Notes: generated by a model not told the origin, from the letters alone. A DNA stretch of 64,000 nt from JACCVL01 sp963704295 (GCA_963704295.1 OY969884.1:310001-374000); one strand, 5' to 3'. Positions 43,424 through 52,139 are shown, counted from the first letter of the stretch. Made by a program: numbers and translations.

Positions 43424-45925
43424 ATGACCGACATGGCTCGCCGTACCCCCACCCCCCCGCCACCGGAGGACTTTGAGGAGCACGTCGTCGACATCGACGT
43501 CGGCGAGGAGATGCGCACCAGCTTCCTCGAGTACGCCTACTCGGTCATCTACTCCCGGGCACTTCCGGATGCGCGCGACGGGCTCAAGCCGGTGCAGCGC
43601 CGGATCCTGTTCACGATGAACGACCTGAACCTGCGTCCGGACCGCGGGCATGTGAAGAGCGCCCGGGTGGTCGGCGAGGTGATGGGCCGTCTGCACCCGC
43701 ACGGTGACGCCGCCATCTACGACGCGCTGGTGCGCCTCGTCCAGCCGTGGGTGATGCGGCTCCCGCTGGTCGACGGGCATGGCAACTTCGGCCACCTCGA
43801 CGACGGCCCGGCGGCGATGCGCTACACCGAGTGCCGGATGGCGAGTCCCGCGGTGGCGATGACGGCCTCCATCGACGAGGACACCGTCGACTTCATGCCC
43901 ACCTACGACGGCCGGGAGACCCAACCGACGGTGCTGCCGGCGGCGATCCCGAATCTGCTGGTCAACGGCGCCTCGGGGATCGCGGTCGGGATGGCGACGA
44001 ACCTGGCACCGCACAATCTGGTCGAGGTGGTCGGCGCTCTGCGACACCTCCTCGCCCACCCGGACGCCGGTCTGGACGACGTGATGCGGTTCGTCCCCGG
44101 ACCGGACCTACCCACCGGCGGCAAGATCGTCGGCCTCGACGGCATCCGGGACGCCTACGAGGCCGGTCGCGGCTCGTTCAAGATGCGGGCGACCGCCCGG
44201 ATCGAGTCGGTGTCGGCGCGGCGCAAGGGCATCGTGGTCACCGAGCTGCCGTACGGCGTCGGCCCGGAGAAGGTGATCGAGCGGATCAAGACGCTCGTGC
44301 AGGCCAAGAAGCTGCAGGGGATCGCCGCGGTCAACGACTACTCCGACCGGGAGAACGCACTGCGCCTCGTCATCGAGGTGAAGGGTGGCTTCCATCCCGA
44401 GGCGTTGCTGGAGCAGTTGTACAAGCTGACACCGATGGAGGACTCGTTCGGCATCAACGCGGTCGCCCTCGTCGACGGGCAGCCGCGCACGCTGGGCCTC
44501 CTCGACCTGCTCCGGGTCTACCTCGGCCACCGCAGGGAGGTGGTGCGCCGCCGCAGCGCGTTCCGCCGGGCCCGGGCGGCCGCTCGGCTGCACCTGGTGG
44601 AGGGGCTGCTGGTCGCGATCCTGGACATCGACGAGGTGATCCAGCTGATCCGCGGGAGCGACGACGCGGGCCAGGCACGGGAGCGGCTGATGTCGGTGTT
44701 CGACCTGTCCGAGCTGCAGGCGAGCCACATCCTGGACCTGCCGCTGCGTCGGCTGACCCGCTTCTCCCGGCTCGAGCTGGAGCAGGAGCAACAGGCGCTG
44801 CAGACCACGATCGAGGAGCTGGACGCGATCCTGTCCGACCAGGCGCTGCTCGACCGGACGGTAGGAGCCGAGCTCGCCGACGTGGCCAAGCAGTTCGGCA
44901 CGCCGCGCCGAACGGTGCTGTTGCAGTCGGCCGGCCAGACGGTCACCGCGTCCACCCCGCTCGAGGTGGCCGACGACCCCGTCTTCGTGCTGCTCGGCGC
45001 TACCGGCCTGCTCGCCCGCACGTCGTCCGACGAACCGCTCGGCACCGGCGGTGGCCGGAACCGGCACGACACCGTCGTCTCCGTCGTACGCTCGACCGCC
45101 CGCGGGCAGGTGGGCGTGGTCACCAGCGCCGGCCGAGTGCACCGGCTGGGCGTGCTCGACCTGCCCGCGCTGCCGGGCACCGCCGCCGCCCCGCACCTGC
45201 AGGGCGGCGCACCCGTGAGCGAGTTCCTCTCCCTGGAGCCGGCCGAGCGGGTGCTCGGCCTGACCGCCCTGGAGCCGGACTCGGGAGGCCTGGTGCTCGG
45301 CACCGCGCGGGGGGTGGTCAAGCGGGTCCAGGCCGACCACCCCACGAACCGCGACGTCTGGGACGTCGTCCGCCTCGACGACGGGGACCGGGTCGTCGGT
45401 GCCGTCGAGCTCGCCGCCGAGGACGTCGACGGTGCCGAGTTGGTGTTCGTCAGCTCCGACGCCCAGTTGCTGCGCTTCTCGGCGGCCGGCGTCCGGGCGC
45501 AGGGACGAGCGGCCGGTGGAATCGCCGGTGTCCGGCTGTCGGGCCGGGCCGAGGTGGTGTTCTTCGGCGCGATCCGAGCCGGCCAGGCAGCAGGGGCCGA
45601 GGTGGTCACGGTTGCGGGCGCCGGATCCGCCCTGCCCGGAACCGAACCCGGCACCGTCAAGGTGGCCCCGTTCGAGGAGTACCCGGCCAAGGGTCGGGCC
45701 ACCGGCGGGGTGCGCTGTCACCGCTTCCTCAAGGGTGAGGACCGGCTGCTGCTGGCCTGGGTGGGGCCGGGCCCCGCGCTGGCGACGGCGAGCAGCGGCG
45801 CAGCCGTCGACCTGCCGGCGGCGGACGGCCGGCGGGACGGGTCCGGAATCCCGGCCGCCCAACCGCTGGCGGCGGTGGCGGCGCCGGTGGCGGGACAGGT
45901 CCCGGGCGGCACCTCCCCTGCGTGA
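43424..45925 (+). CDS. parC: DNA topoisomerase IV subunit A
   Basis: An 833-aa type IIA topoisomerase breakage-reunion subunit. The N-terminal domain has EYAYSVIYSRALPDARDGLKPVQRRIL, KSARVVGEVMGRLHPHGDAAIYDALVRL, and the catalytic tyrosine in PAAMRYTECRM. The coiled-coil/tower region and a C-terminal beta-pinwheel (LLGATGLLARTSSDE onwards, VLGTARGVVKRVQA) follow. No GyrA box (QRRGGKG type) is present in the C-terminal domain, supporting decatenase ParC rather than GyrA. ATG 43424 gives MTDMARRTP; ATG 43433 is also possible. The partner parE lies 3 kb away on the opposite strand. Confidence 0.92.
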   Translation: MTDMARRTPTPPPPEDFEEHVVDIDVGEEMRTSFLEYAYSVIYSRALPDARDGLKPVQRRILFTMNDLNLRPDRGHVKSARVVGEVMGRLHPHGDAAIYDALVRLVQPWVMRLPLVDGHGNFGHLDDGPAAMRYTECRMASPAVAMTASIDEDTVDFMPTYDGRETQPTVLPAAIPNLLVNGASGIAVGMATNLAPHNLVEVVGALRHLLAHPDAGLDDVMRFVPGPDLPTGGKIVGLDGIRDAYEAGRGSFKMRATARIESVSARRKGIVVTELPYGVGPEKVIERIKTLVQAKKLQGIAAVNDYSDRENALRLVIEVKGGFHPEALLEQLYKLTPMEDSFGINAVALVDGQPRTLGLLDLLRVYLGHRREVVRRRSAFRRARAAARLHLVEGLLVAILDIDEVIQLIRGSDDAGQARERLMSVFDLSELQASHILDLPLRRLTRFSRLELEQEQQALQTTIEELDAILSDQALLDRTVGAELADVAKQFGTPRRTVLLQSAGQTVTASTPLEVADDPVFVLLGATGLLARTSSDEPLGTGGGRNRHDTVVSVVRSTARGQVGVVTSAGRVHRLGVLDLPALPGTAAAPHLQGGAPVSEFLSLEPAERVLGLTALEPDSGGLVLGTARGVVKRVQADHPTNRDVWDVVRLDDGDRVVGAVELAAEDVDGAELVFVSSDAQLLRFSAAGVRAQGRAAGGIAGVRLSGRAEVVFFGAIRAGQAAGAEVVTVAGAGSALPGTEPGTVKVAPFEEYPAKGRATGGVRCHRFLKGEDRLLLAWVGPGPALATASSGAAVDLPAADGRRDGSGIPAAQPLAAVAAPVAGQVPGGTSPA

Positions 45926-45937
45926 GAAGGTGCACGT

Positions 45938-46654
45938 GTGCCGCCCACCCGATCTCTTCCGCTGCGCGCGGCACCGGTAGCCGCCGCCGTGCTCGCGCTG
46001 ACCGTCGTCGCCGGGTGCACCGGCGGTGACGACGACGGCCCTACGGACGCCGACCCGGCCGCGCGGCTCGCAGTCGCCCGCACGGTCCTCGACGAGGCGG
46101 CCAGCCTCCAGATCCGGCTGGTCACCGAACAGCTTCCCGACGGCACCCTCGGCCTGGTCGAGGCCGACGGAGTCGGCAACCACGACCCCGCGTTCGAGGG
46201 CACCGTGACGGTGGTCGCCGGCGGGATGGGTCAGGTCGACGCCGACCTGGTCTCGGTAGAGGGCGAGGTGGTGGCCAAGATCGGCTTCATCCCCGACTTC
46301 ACGCCGGTCGATCCCGCCGACTTCGGGGCGCCTGACCCGGCCGAGCTGGTCGCCGCCGAGGACGGGGTGTCCTCGTGGCTCACCGAGACGGTCGACCCGG
46401 TCGCCGGGGAGCAGAGCCGGGACGGCGAGGAGGTGCTGACGACCGTTGATGGCACCCTGCCCGGAGCAGTTGTGCAGGCACTGATCCCCTCCGCCGACGA
46501 CGCCGCCGACTTCGACGTGTCCTACCGCCTCACCGAGGCCGACGAACTGCGCGACGCCGCGATCACCGGCCCCTTCTACCCCGGTGGCGACGATGTCACG
46601 TACGACCTCGAGGTGACCGCCTCCGACGACCCCGTCGACATCGTCCTCCCCTGA
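45938..46654 (+). CDS. LppX/LprAFG family lipoprotein (LprG-like)
   Basis: A 238-aa lipoprotein. The signal peptide ends in the lipobox VVAGC at about residue 27. The mature domain has the LppX_LprAFG fold pattern, with AVARTVLDEAASLQIRLVTEQL at the start, a strand series VDADLVSVEGEVVAKIGFIPDF, and DVSYRLTEADELRDAAITGPFY. These proteins have a large hydrophobic cavity that carries triacylated lipids. The gene is followed after 7 bp by an MFS exporter, the same pairing as lprG-Rv1410c in M. tuberculosis, where the two export triacylglycerides and lipoglycans. GTG 45938 is 12 bp after the parC stop, so it may be co-transcribed with parC. Confidence 0.88.
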   Translation: MPPTRSLPLRAAPVAAAVLALTVVAGCTGGDDDGPTDADPAARLAVARTVLDEAASLQIRLVTEQLPDGTLGLVEADGVGNHDPAFEGTVTVVAGGMGQVDADLVSVEGEVVAKIGFIPDFTPVDPADFGAPDPAELVAAEDGVSSWLTETVDPVAGEQSRDGEEVLTTVDGTLPGAVVQALIPSADDAADFDVSYRLTEADELRDAAITGPFYPGGDDVTYDLEVTASDDPVDIVLP

Positions 46655-46661
46655 CTCCCTC

Positions 46662-48437
46662 GTGACCAGCGCCGACCGCGTCCCGCGCCGGAGTCGGGTG
46701 CTGCTGGGCCTGGCCGCCGTTGCCGTCGCGTTCGCAGCCGCGGACACCTACGTGGTGGTGCTGGCGCTGCCGGAGATGATGGCCGCTGCCGGCCTGACGA
46801 CGGAGGAGCTGCAGCGGGCCGCGCCGCTGATCTCCGGTTTCCTGCTCGGCTATGTCGGCATGCTGCCGTTGATCGGGCGGATCGCCGACCTGAGGGGCCG
46901 CACACCGGTGCTGGTGGGGTCGCTGGTGGTGTTCGCCGTCGGGTCCCTCGTCACCGCCGCCGCCTACGACCTGCCGACGATGGTGACCGGCCGGTTCGTC
47001 CAGGGGGTCGGCGCCGGCGGCCTCGTGCCGGCCACGTTGGCGCTGGTGGCCGACCTGTGGCCGGCGGAGCGGCGCGGGCTGCCGCTGGGCGTGGTGGGGG
47101 GCGTGCAGGAGCTCGGAGCGGTCCTCGGGCCGCTGTTCGGCGCGGTGGTGCTGTCGGTGGCCGACTGGCGGGCGATCTTCTGGGTGAACCTCACCGTCGG
47201 GCTGCTGCTCGCCGTCCTGCTGCGCCGGGCCGGCGGCGCGCTCGTGGTGGGCCAGGCCCCCGACCGCACGGTCGAGCCTCGGGCCCGGACGGACTGGCCC
47301 GGCATCGCCCTCGCGCTCGGCATCCTCGTCGGGACGGCGCTGGTGATGCAGCCGCCCAGGGGGCTCGTCACCGACGTGTTCTGGGGGCAGGCGTTCCTGC
47401 CGTCGGTCGGGACGTCGCGCTGGCTGACGCCGCTGGCGCTCGGGGTCTACGCGCTCGGGGCGGCGTTCGTGCTGCGTCAGGCCACCGCCCACCGGCCGCT
47501 GCTGGGCTGGCGCCGGTGGCGTTCGGTGCTGCGGCAGACCGACCTGCTGGGCGCCCTGCTGCTGGCGCTCGCGCTCGGCGGTGTGATCGTGGCGTTCGCC
47601 TCCGCCGACCCGGCCGTCGCCGTGCTGGGTGACGCAGGCCCGTGGTGGCTGCTGGTCGCAGCGGGCGGAGCGGTCGCGTTCGGCTGGCGGCAGCGCACCG
47701 CGGTCGCTCCGCTGGTGCCGCGGGGCAGCCTGCGGCAGCGGGCGGCGTGGGGCGCGGTGGCGGTGTCCTTCCTCGTCGGCGCCGCGCTGATCGCCGCGCT
47801 GGTGGACATCCCGTTCTTCGCCCGGCTGACCATCTACGGCGATTCCCAGCTGGCGGCCGCCCTGGTCCTGGTCCGATTCCTGGCCGCCCTGCCGATCGGC
47901 GCGGTGCTCGGTGGCTGGCTGACCCGCCGGGTGCCTCCAGGGCCCCTGACGGCGGCCGGGATGCTGCTGGCGGCCTGCGGGTTCGCGCTGATGTCGCGGT
48001 GGGATGTGGATGCGCTCCGGTCCGGGTGGGCCACCGTCCCGCTGGTGCTGGCCGGGCTCGGTTTCGGCCTCGCCCTCGCACCGGTCAACGCCGCGCTGCT
48101 CGCAGCGACCGACCGCGCGGTCCACGGGATCGCCAGCGCGCTGCTGGTCGTTGCCCGGATGGTCGGGATGCTGGTCGGCATCTCCGCACTCACCGACCTC
48201 GGGCTGCGGCGCTTCTACGCGGTCGCCGACACCGTCCCGCCGGCGCGGGAGCTGTGCCCGAACGACCCCACGTTCTGTCCGGAGTACGGCGAGCGGCTGC
48301 GCGAGGCCGGGCTGGCCCAGCTCGAGGTGGTGTTCGTCGGCGCCGCCGGCGCCGCCGTCCTGGCAGCCGGCCTGGCCCTGGTGGTGTTCCGCCGGGCCAG
48401 GGCGGCGCGGGTCAGCGGCCTGGAGGTGGGTGCCTGA
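46662..48437 (+). CDS. MFS exporter, DHA2-like (P55/Rv1410-like)
   Basis: A 591-aa membrane protein with about 14 transmembrane helices. It has the N-half motifs FAAADTYVVVLALPEMM, LLGYVGMLPLIGRIADLRGRTPVLVG (motif A) and GRFVQGVGAGGLVPATLALVADLWP (motif C region), and a long periplasmic segment AVADTVPPARELCPNDPTFCPEYGER with two cysteines before the last helix. It is paired with the lipoprotein upstream. By analogy with P55 it probably moves lipids across the inner membrane for the lipoprotein to receive. An alternative role is drug efflux, which P55 knockouts also affect. Confidence 0.88.
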   Translation: MTSADRVPRRSRVLLGLAAVAVAFAAADTYVVVLALPEMMAAAGLTTEELQRAAPLISGFLLGYVGMLPLIGRIADLRGRTPVLVGSLVVFAVGSLVTAAAYDLPTMVTGRFVQGVGAGGLVPATLALVADLWPAERRGLPLGVVGGVQELGAVLGPLFGAVVLSVADWRAIFWVNLTVGLLLAVLLRRAGGALVVGQAPDRTVEPRARTDWPGIALALGILVGTALVMQPPRGLVTDVFWGQAFLPSVGTSRWLTPLALGVYALGAAFVLRQATAHRPLLGWRRWRSVLRQTDLLGALLLALALGGVIVAFASADPAVAVLGDAGPWWLLVAAGGAVAFGWRQRTAVAPLVPRGSLRQRAAWGAVAVSFLVGAALIAALVDIPFFARLTIYGDSQLAAALVLVRFLAALPIGAVLGGWLTRRVPPGPLTAAGMLLAACGFALMSRWDVDALRSGWATVPLVLAGLGFGLALAPVNAALLAATDRAVHGIASALLVVARMVGMLVGISALTDLGLRRFYAVADTVPPARELCPNDPTFCPEYGERLREAGLAQLEVVFVGAAGAAVLAAGLALVVFRRARAARVSGLEVGA

Positions 48438-48438
48438 T

Positions 48439-48492
48439 TCAGACGTCGAGGTCTTCCGCGGCCATGTGCCCGCCGCTCGCGACGCTGAACTC
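48439..48492 (-). repeat. Copy of the parE 3' end fused to the hypothetical gene
   Basis: Bases 48439-48492 match the parE 3' end at 48873-48926 at 48 of 54 positions when aligned from the stop codon. The translated tails are EFSVASGGHMAAEDLDV here and EFIVANGGHMAEEDLDF in ParE. Confidence 0.8.
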
Positions 48493-48873
48493 CGCGTACG
48501 GCACGACCACGACCTGGTGCTCGTCTTCGTAGAGAGCTCGGCCGGGGTCGTCTGACTCGACTCTCTCCCAGGCGATGCCGTGTCGGTCGAGAATCTCGCA
48601 GTGCTCGCGCATCCCCCTGACCAGATGCGTAGCGGCGCTGTCGAACCACGAGACCGGACCAGGGTTCCGGCCGGTCTGGTAGACGGTGGGGTCGACGGAG
48701 GCGGGGTCGGTGCAGGCCCGGTTGAACCAGTCCAGCCTGGCTCGGCGCACGCGAAGGTCCCGGTCTGACAGCAGGCTGCGGTTGTACAGCATGTTGACAA
48801 GGCCGAAGACACCGATGTGAATGCCAAGCCGGTCTGACCTCTCAGCACTCTGGAACCGCACGTACCGTGCCAT
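48439..48873 (-). CDS. Hypothetical protein with a ParE-derived C-terminal tail
   Basis: A 144-aa protein of no function known to me. The body (MARYVRFQSAERSDRLGIHI onwards, then RRARLDWFNRACTDPASVDP, SWFDSAATHLVRGMREHCEILDRHGIAWERV and YEDEHQVVVVP) looks like a stand-alone soluble domain and resembles hypothetical proteins I have seen in streptomycetes. The last 17 residues copy the extreme C-terminus of ParE. The start ATG overlaps the parE stop (TGATG), so it should be co-translated with ParE. It is convergent with the MFS gene (1 bp gap). The structure suggests a cassette that recombined into the 3' end of parE, duplicating that end. Confidence 0.8.
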   Translation of the reverse strand: MARYVRFQSAERSDRLGIHIGVFGLVNMLYNRSLLSDRDLRVRRARLDWFNRACTDPASVDPTVYQTGRNPGPVSWFDSAATHLVRGMREHCEILDRHGIAWERVESDDPGRALYEDEHQVVVVPYAEFSVASGGHMAAEDLDV

Positions 48874-48926
48874 CAGAAGTCGAGGTCCTCCTCGGCCATG
48901 TGCCCTCCGTTCGCGACGATGAACTC
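48873..48926 (-). repeat. parE 3' end, source copy of the duplicated segment
   Basis: This is the conserved C-terminal coding end of parE (EFIVANGGHMAEEDLDF and stop). It forms a direct repeat with 48439-48492, offset by exactly 434 bp. Confidence 0.8.
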
Positions 48927-50993
48927 CTTACGCGGGGCGACCTCGTTGCCCATCAGCAGCTCGAACACGCCGCTGGCCGCCTCGGCGTCGTCCACGGTGA
49001 TCCGGCGCAGCGTCCGGTGCCGCGGGTCCATGGTGGTCTCGGCCAGCTGGTTGGCGTCCATCTCACCGAGGCCCTTGTAGCGCTGCACCGGGTCCTTCCA
49101 CCGCTGCTGCCTGCGACTCAGCTCCGCCAGCCGGCGCTGCAGCTCGTCGTCGGAGTAGGTGTAGACGTACTTGCTCTGCCCCTTCTTCGGCGCGGAGAGC
49201 TCGATCCGGTGCAACGGCGGCACCGCGGAGAAGACCCGGCCGGCCTCGACCAGCTCGCGCATGTACCGGAAGAACAAGGTGGCCAGCAGACAGCGGATGT
49301 GGGCGCCGTCGGAGTCCGCGTCCGCCATGAAGATGATCCGGCCGTAGCGCACCTGCTCCACGTCGAAGGTGCGACCGCTCCCGGCGCCGACCACCTGGAT
49401 GATCGAGGAGCACTCGGCGTTCTTGAGCATGTCGCCGGTGGAGGCCTTCTGCACGTTGAGGATCTTGCCGCGGACCGGCAGCAGCGCCTGGTACGCCGCG
49501 TCCCGGGCCAGCTTGGCCGTGCCGAGCGCCGAGTCGCCCTCGACGATGAACAGCTCGGTCCGATCGCTGTCGTTGCTGCGGCAGTCGGCCAGCTTGGCCG
49601 GCAGCGCGCTGGACTCCAGGGCGCTCTTGCGGCGCTGGTTGTCCCGCTGCTGGCGGGCGAGGATCCGGGTCCGCGCCGCGGCAACCACCTTGTCCAGCAC
49701 CGCGCGGGCGGCCGGCTTGTCGGCCCGCTTGCTCGAGGTGAGGAACGTCCGCAGCTCGCTGCTGACGACCTTGCCGACGATGCGGGTGACGGCGGGCGTT
49801 CCGAGCACCTCCTTGGTCTGTCCCTCGAACTGCGGCTCGGCCAGCCGGACCGTGACGACCGCGGTGAGCCCCTCGAGCACGTCCTCCTTGGCCACGTCGG
49901 GGTCGCCGTTCTTGAGCATCCGGCCCTGCCGGAGCACGTCGTTGAACGTGCGGGTCAGCGCCCGCTCGAACCCGTTGACGTGCGTCCCGCCCTTGGGGGT
50001 GGCGATGATGTTGACGAAGCTGCGCAGCTCCGTCTCGTAGCCCGTGCCCCAGCGCAGGGCGACGTCGACCACGACCTCCCGGTCGACGTCCTGCGGCGTC
50101 ATGTGCCCCGCATCGTCGAGCAGCGGCACCGTCTCGGTGAAGTGGTCGCTGCCGTGCAGCCGGAGCACGCCGGTGGCGGGAGGATCGGGAGCCAGGAACT
50201 CGCAGAACTCCGCGATGCCGCCGTCGTGCTTGAACCGCTCCTCGCGCGGTCCCTCGGCGCCCTCGAGCCGGCGCTCGTCGCGGATCACGAGCTCGAGCCC
50301 GGGCACCAGGTACGACGTCTGTCGGGCCCGTGTCAGCAGCTCGTCGTAGGCGAAGCCGGCACCCGGCACGAAGACCTGCGGGTCGGGCCAGTACCGGATC
50401 CGGGTGCCGGTGCTGGTCTTGCTGACCCGCTTGACCCGGTCCAGGCCGGCCCGAGCGGTGAAGTCCGCCGCCGGGCCGTCGGCGTCGAAGCGACCGGGCA
50501 CCCCGCGGCGGAACGACGTGGTCCACCGCGCGCCGCCCTTGTCGACCGTCACGTCCAGCCTGGCGGCGAGCGCGTTGACGACCGATGCGCCGACGCCGTG
50601 CAGGCCGCCGGTCGCGACATAGGAGCCGCCGCCGAACTTGCCACCGGCGTGCAGCTTGGTGAACACCACCTCGACGCCGGACAGCCCGGTCCGCGGCTCG
50701 GTGTCGACCGGGATCCCCCGCCCGTCGTCGGTCACCTCGACCGAGCCGTCGGCGTGCAGAACCACCTGGATCCGGGTGCACACGCCGGCCAGCGCCTCGT
50801 CGACGGCGTTGTCGATGATCTCCCAGACGCAGTGCATCAGCCCGCGCGTGTCGGTGGACCCGATGTACATCCCCGGCCGCTTGCGAACCGCCTCCAGCCC
50901 CTCCAAGACGAGCAGGTTGCGAGCGGTGTACGCGGTGTCGATGGCGGTCTCCCTCTGGGGTGAGCGGGCGTTCGGCAGCCTATCGAGGCCCAC
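48873..50993 (-). CDS. parE: DNA topoisomerase IV subunit B
   Basis: The ATPase subunit of a type IIA topoisomerase, about 690-706 aa. The GHKL domain has YTARNLLVLEGLEAVRKRPGMYIGS, HCVWEIIDNAVDEALAG (Mg ligand), EVTDDGRGIPVD and GGLHGVGASVVNALA. The TOPRIM domain has ELFIVEGDSALGTAKL, MADADSDGAHI, and the end is RYKGLGEMDANQLAETTMD to GGHMAEEDLDF. The start is uncertain: GTG 50993 is the first canonical in-frame codon, but a Shine-Dalgarno-like GAGGGAG lies 6 nt before an ATC codon at 50942, exactly where family members begin. It is paired with parC on the other strand. Confidence 0.93.
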   Translation of the reverse strand: MGLDRLPNARSPQRETAIDTAYTARNLLVLEGLEAVRKRPGMYIGSTDTRGLMHCVWEIIDNAVDEALAGVCTRIQVVLHADGSVEVTDDGRGIPVDTEPRTGLSGVEVVFTKLHAGGKFGGGSYVATGGLHGVGASVVNALAARLDVTVDKGGARWTTSFRRGVPGRFDADGPAADFTARAGLDRVKRVSKTSTGTRIRYWPDPQVFVPGAGFAYDELLTRARQTSYLVPGLELVIRDERRLEGAEGPREERFKHDGGIAEFCEFLAPDPPATGVLRLHGSDHFTETVPLLDDAGHMTPQDVDREVVVDVALRWGTGYETELRSFVNIIATPKGGTHVNGFERALTRTFNDVLRQGRMLKNGDPDVAKEDVLEGLTAVVTVRLAEPQFEGQTKEVLGTPAVTRIVGKVVSSELRTFLTSSKRADKPAARAVLDKVVAAARTRILARQQRDNQRRKSALESSALPAKLADCRSNDSDRTELFIVEGDSALGTAKLARDAAYQALLPVRGKILNVQKASTGDMLKNAECSSIIQVVGAGSGRTFDVEQVRYGRIIFMADADSDGAHIRCLLATLFFRYMRELVEAGRVFSAVPPLHRIELSAPKKGQSKYVYTYSDDELQRRLAELSRRQQRWKDPVQRYKGLGEMDANQLAETTMDPRHRTLRRITVDDAEAASGVFELLMGNEVAPRKEFIVANGGHMAEEDLDF

Positions 50994-51324
50994 CCCCCGG
51001 CCCGTGGCAGCACGCCGCACGGCCCCGACCGGCTCGACCGGACGGATGATTCTCGGGCGTGTTGCCCGCATGGTGGTGGTTCCCGGGTCCACGATTCGGA
51101 GAAGTCCGGCGACCACACCGCGGGCGAGGCAGTATCGAAGTACTGACGTACCGCTTCTCCGGCAACGGCGCCGGGCGAACGGAACGCAGCAGGGTAGGTC
51201 CTGCGTCACACCCGAAGGGGGCGCGATCCGGGAAGTCCGGAGCGTGATTGGATGTTGGAGTCTGGTGTGGGCGCGAAGTGTCACACTTCTCGCCCTACCG
51301 AGCCGAGACGGAGACGAGGCACAC
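50994..51324. other. Divergent intergenic region between parE and the DUF7455 gene
   Basis: No coding sequence is convincing here. It should hold the promoters of both genes. On the parE side TAGGCT (50977-50982, minus strand) could be a -10 box if translation starts at 50942. On the other side lies the palindrome at 51275-51289. A weak dyad around AGTACTGACGTAC occurs near 51140. Confidence 0.5.
51275..51289. promoter_or_regulatory. Perfect palindrome upstream of the DUF7455 gene
   Basis: GAAGTGTCACACTTC has perfect 7-bp arms around one central base, 36 bp before the GTG start of the DUF7455 gene. It is a candidate operator or promoter element; no regulator is assigned. Confidence 0.5.
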
Positions 51325-51555
51325 GTGACGACTGCTGTTGCTCCCCGGGCAGACCTCACTGCCGCGGACCGCTGCGACCGCTGCGGCGCCCAGGCCTACC
51401 TGCGAGTCGAGATGCCGAGCGGCGCCGAGCTGTACTTCTGCGCCCACCACGGCCGCGAGCACGAGGACGCGCTGCGCCAGGTGGCGGCCACCATCCAGGA
51501 CGAGACCGAGCGGCTGCGGGGCACCCCCGCGACCGCGCCGAACGGTGAGCTCTGA
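51325..51555 (+). CDS. DUF7455 small zinc-ribbon protein
   Basis: A 76-aa protein with a short zinc-binding core: RCDRCGAQAYLRVEMPSGAELYFCAHHGREHE, that is C-x2-C then C-x2-H, followed by a helical tail. This family is widely conserved in Actinobacteria with no known function. The GTG at 51325 is preceded by GGAGACGAGG. It is followed by a strong hairpin terminator, so it is probably monocistronic. Confidence 0.88.
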   Translation: MTTAVAPRADLTAADRCDRCGAQAYLRVEMPSGAELYFCAHHGREHEDALRQVAATIQDETERLRGTPATAPNGEL

Positions 51556-51584
51556 GCTCCCCGCGCCAGCGACACCCCTCAGCT

Positions 51585-51621
51585 CCACGAGGCCCCGGGT
51601 CCACCGCCCGGGGCCTCGTGG
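51585..51621 (+). terminator. Hairpin terminator after the DUF7455 gene
   Basis: A perfect 15-bp stem (CCACGAGGCCCCGGG paired with its complement at 51607-51621) encloses a 7-nt loop, beginning 30 bp after the stop codon. There is no U-run, as is usual for GC-rich actinobacterial terminators. Confidence 0.8.
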
Positions 51622-51656
51622 CGTCCGCAGCCGGTCGGTAGCGGCAGACTCGCGGG

Positions 51657-52139
51657 ATGGACACCTGGGGTGTGGTGCTCGTCGGCCTGGTCGTCCTCGT
51701 CGGCCTGGTCGGCGTCGTGGTGCCACTGCTCCCGGGTCTGCTGCTGGTCTGGGGCGCCACGGCCTGCTGGGCCGTGGTCGAGGGCGGCACGGTGGCCTAC
51801 GCGCTGCTCGCCGGCACGACCGTCGTCGCCGCCGCCAGCCAGCTGCTCAAGTTCCTCGTCCCCGGCCGCAGGCTGCAGCAGGCCGGCGTGCCCACCCGCA
51901 CCCTGCTGGTCGGAGGGCTCGCGGGCGTGCTGGGCTTCTTCGTGATCCCGGTGCTCGGGCTGCCGCTGGGGTTCGTCGGCGGGGTCTACGGCGCCGAGCG
52001 GCAGCGACTCGGCGGGCACGAGGCGGCCCGCGGGTCCACGGTGCACGCGCTCAAGGCGGTCGGCCTGTCCATCCTGCTCGAGCTCGCGGCAGCGATGCTC
52101 ATCGCCGGCGCCTGGGTGCTGACGGTGCTGCTGACCTGA
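51657..52139 (+). CDS. DUF456 family membrane protein
   Basis: A 160-aa protein with four or five transmembrane helices. DUF456 features are the N-terminal LVGLVVLVGLVGVVVPLLPGLLLVW, then a glycine-rich GVLGFFVIPVLGLPLGFVGGVYGAER, and a last helix VGLSILLELAAAMLIAGAWVL. The repeated GLPG/PGLP loops are characteristic. Function unknown. ATG 51657 is the natural start; the gene is likely monocistronic after the upstream terminator. Confidence 0.85.
   Translation: MDTWGVVLVGLVVLVGLVGVVVPLLPGLLLVWGATACWAVVEGGTVAYALLAGTTVVAAASQLLKFLVPGRRLQQAGVPTRTLLVGGLAGVLGFFVIPVLGLPLGFVGGVYGAERQRLGGHEAARGSTVHALKAVGLSILLELAAAMLIAGAWVLTVLLT

Noticed and set aside
43424..45925. Calling the topoisomerase A subunit GyrA
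   Set aside because: No GyrA box is seen in the C-terminal domain and gyrB/recF/dnaN are not nearby. The linked B subunit is of the ParE type in this context.
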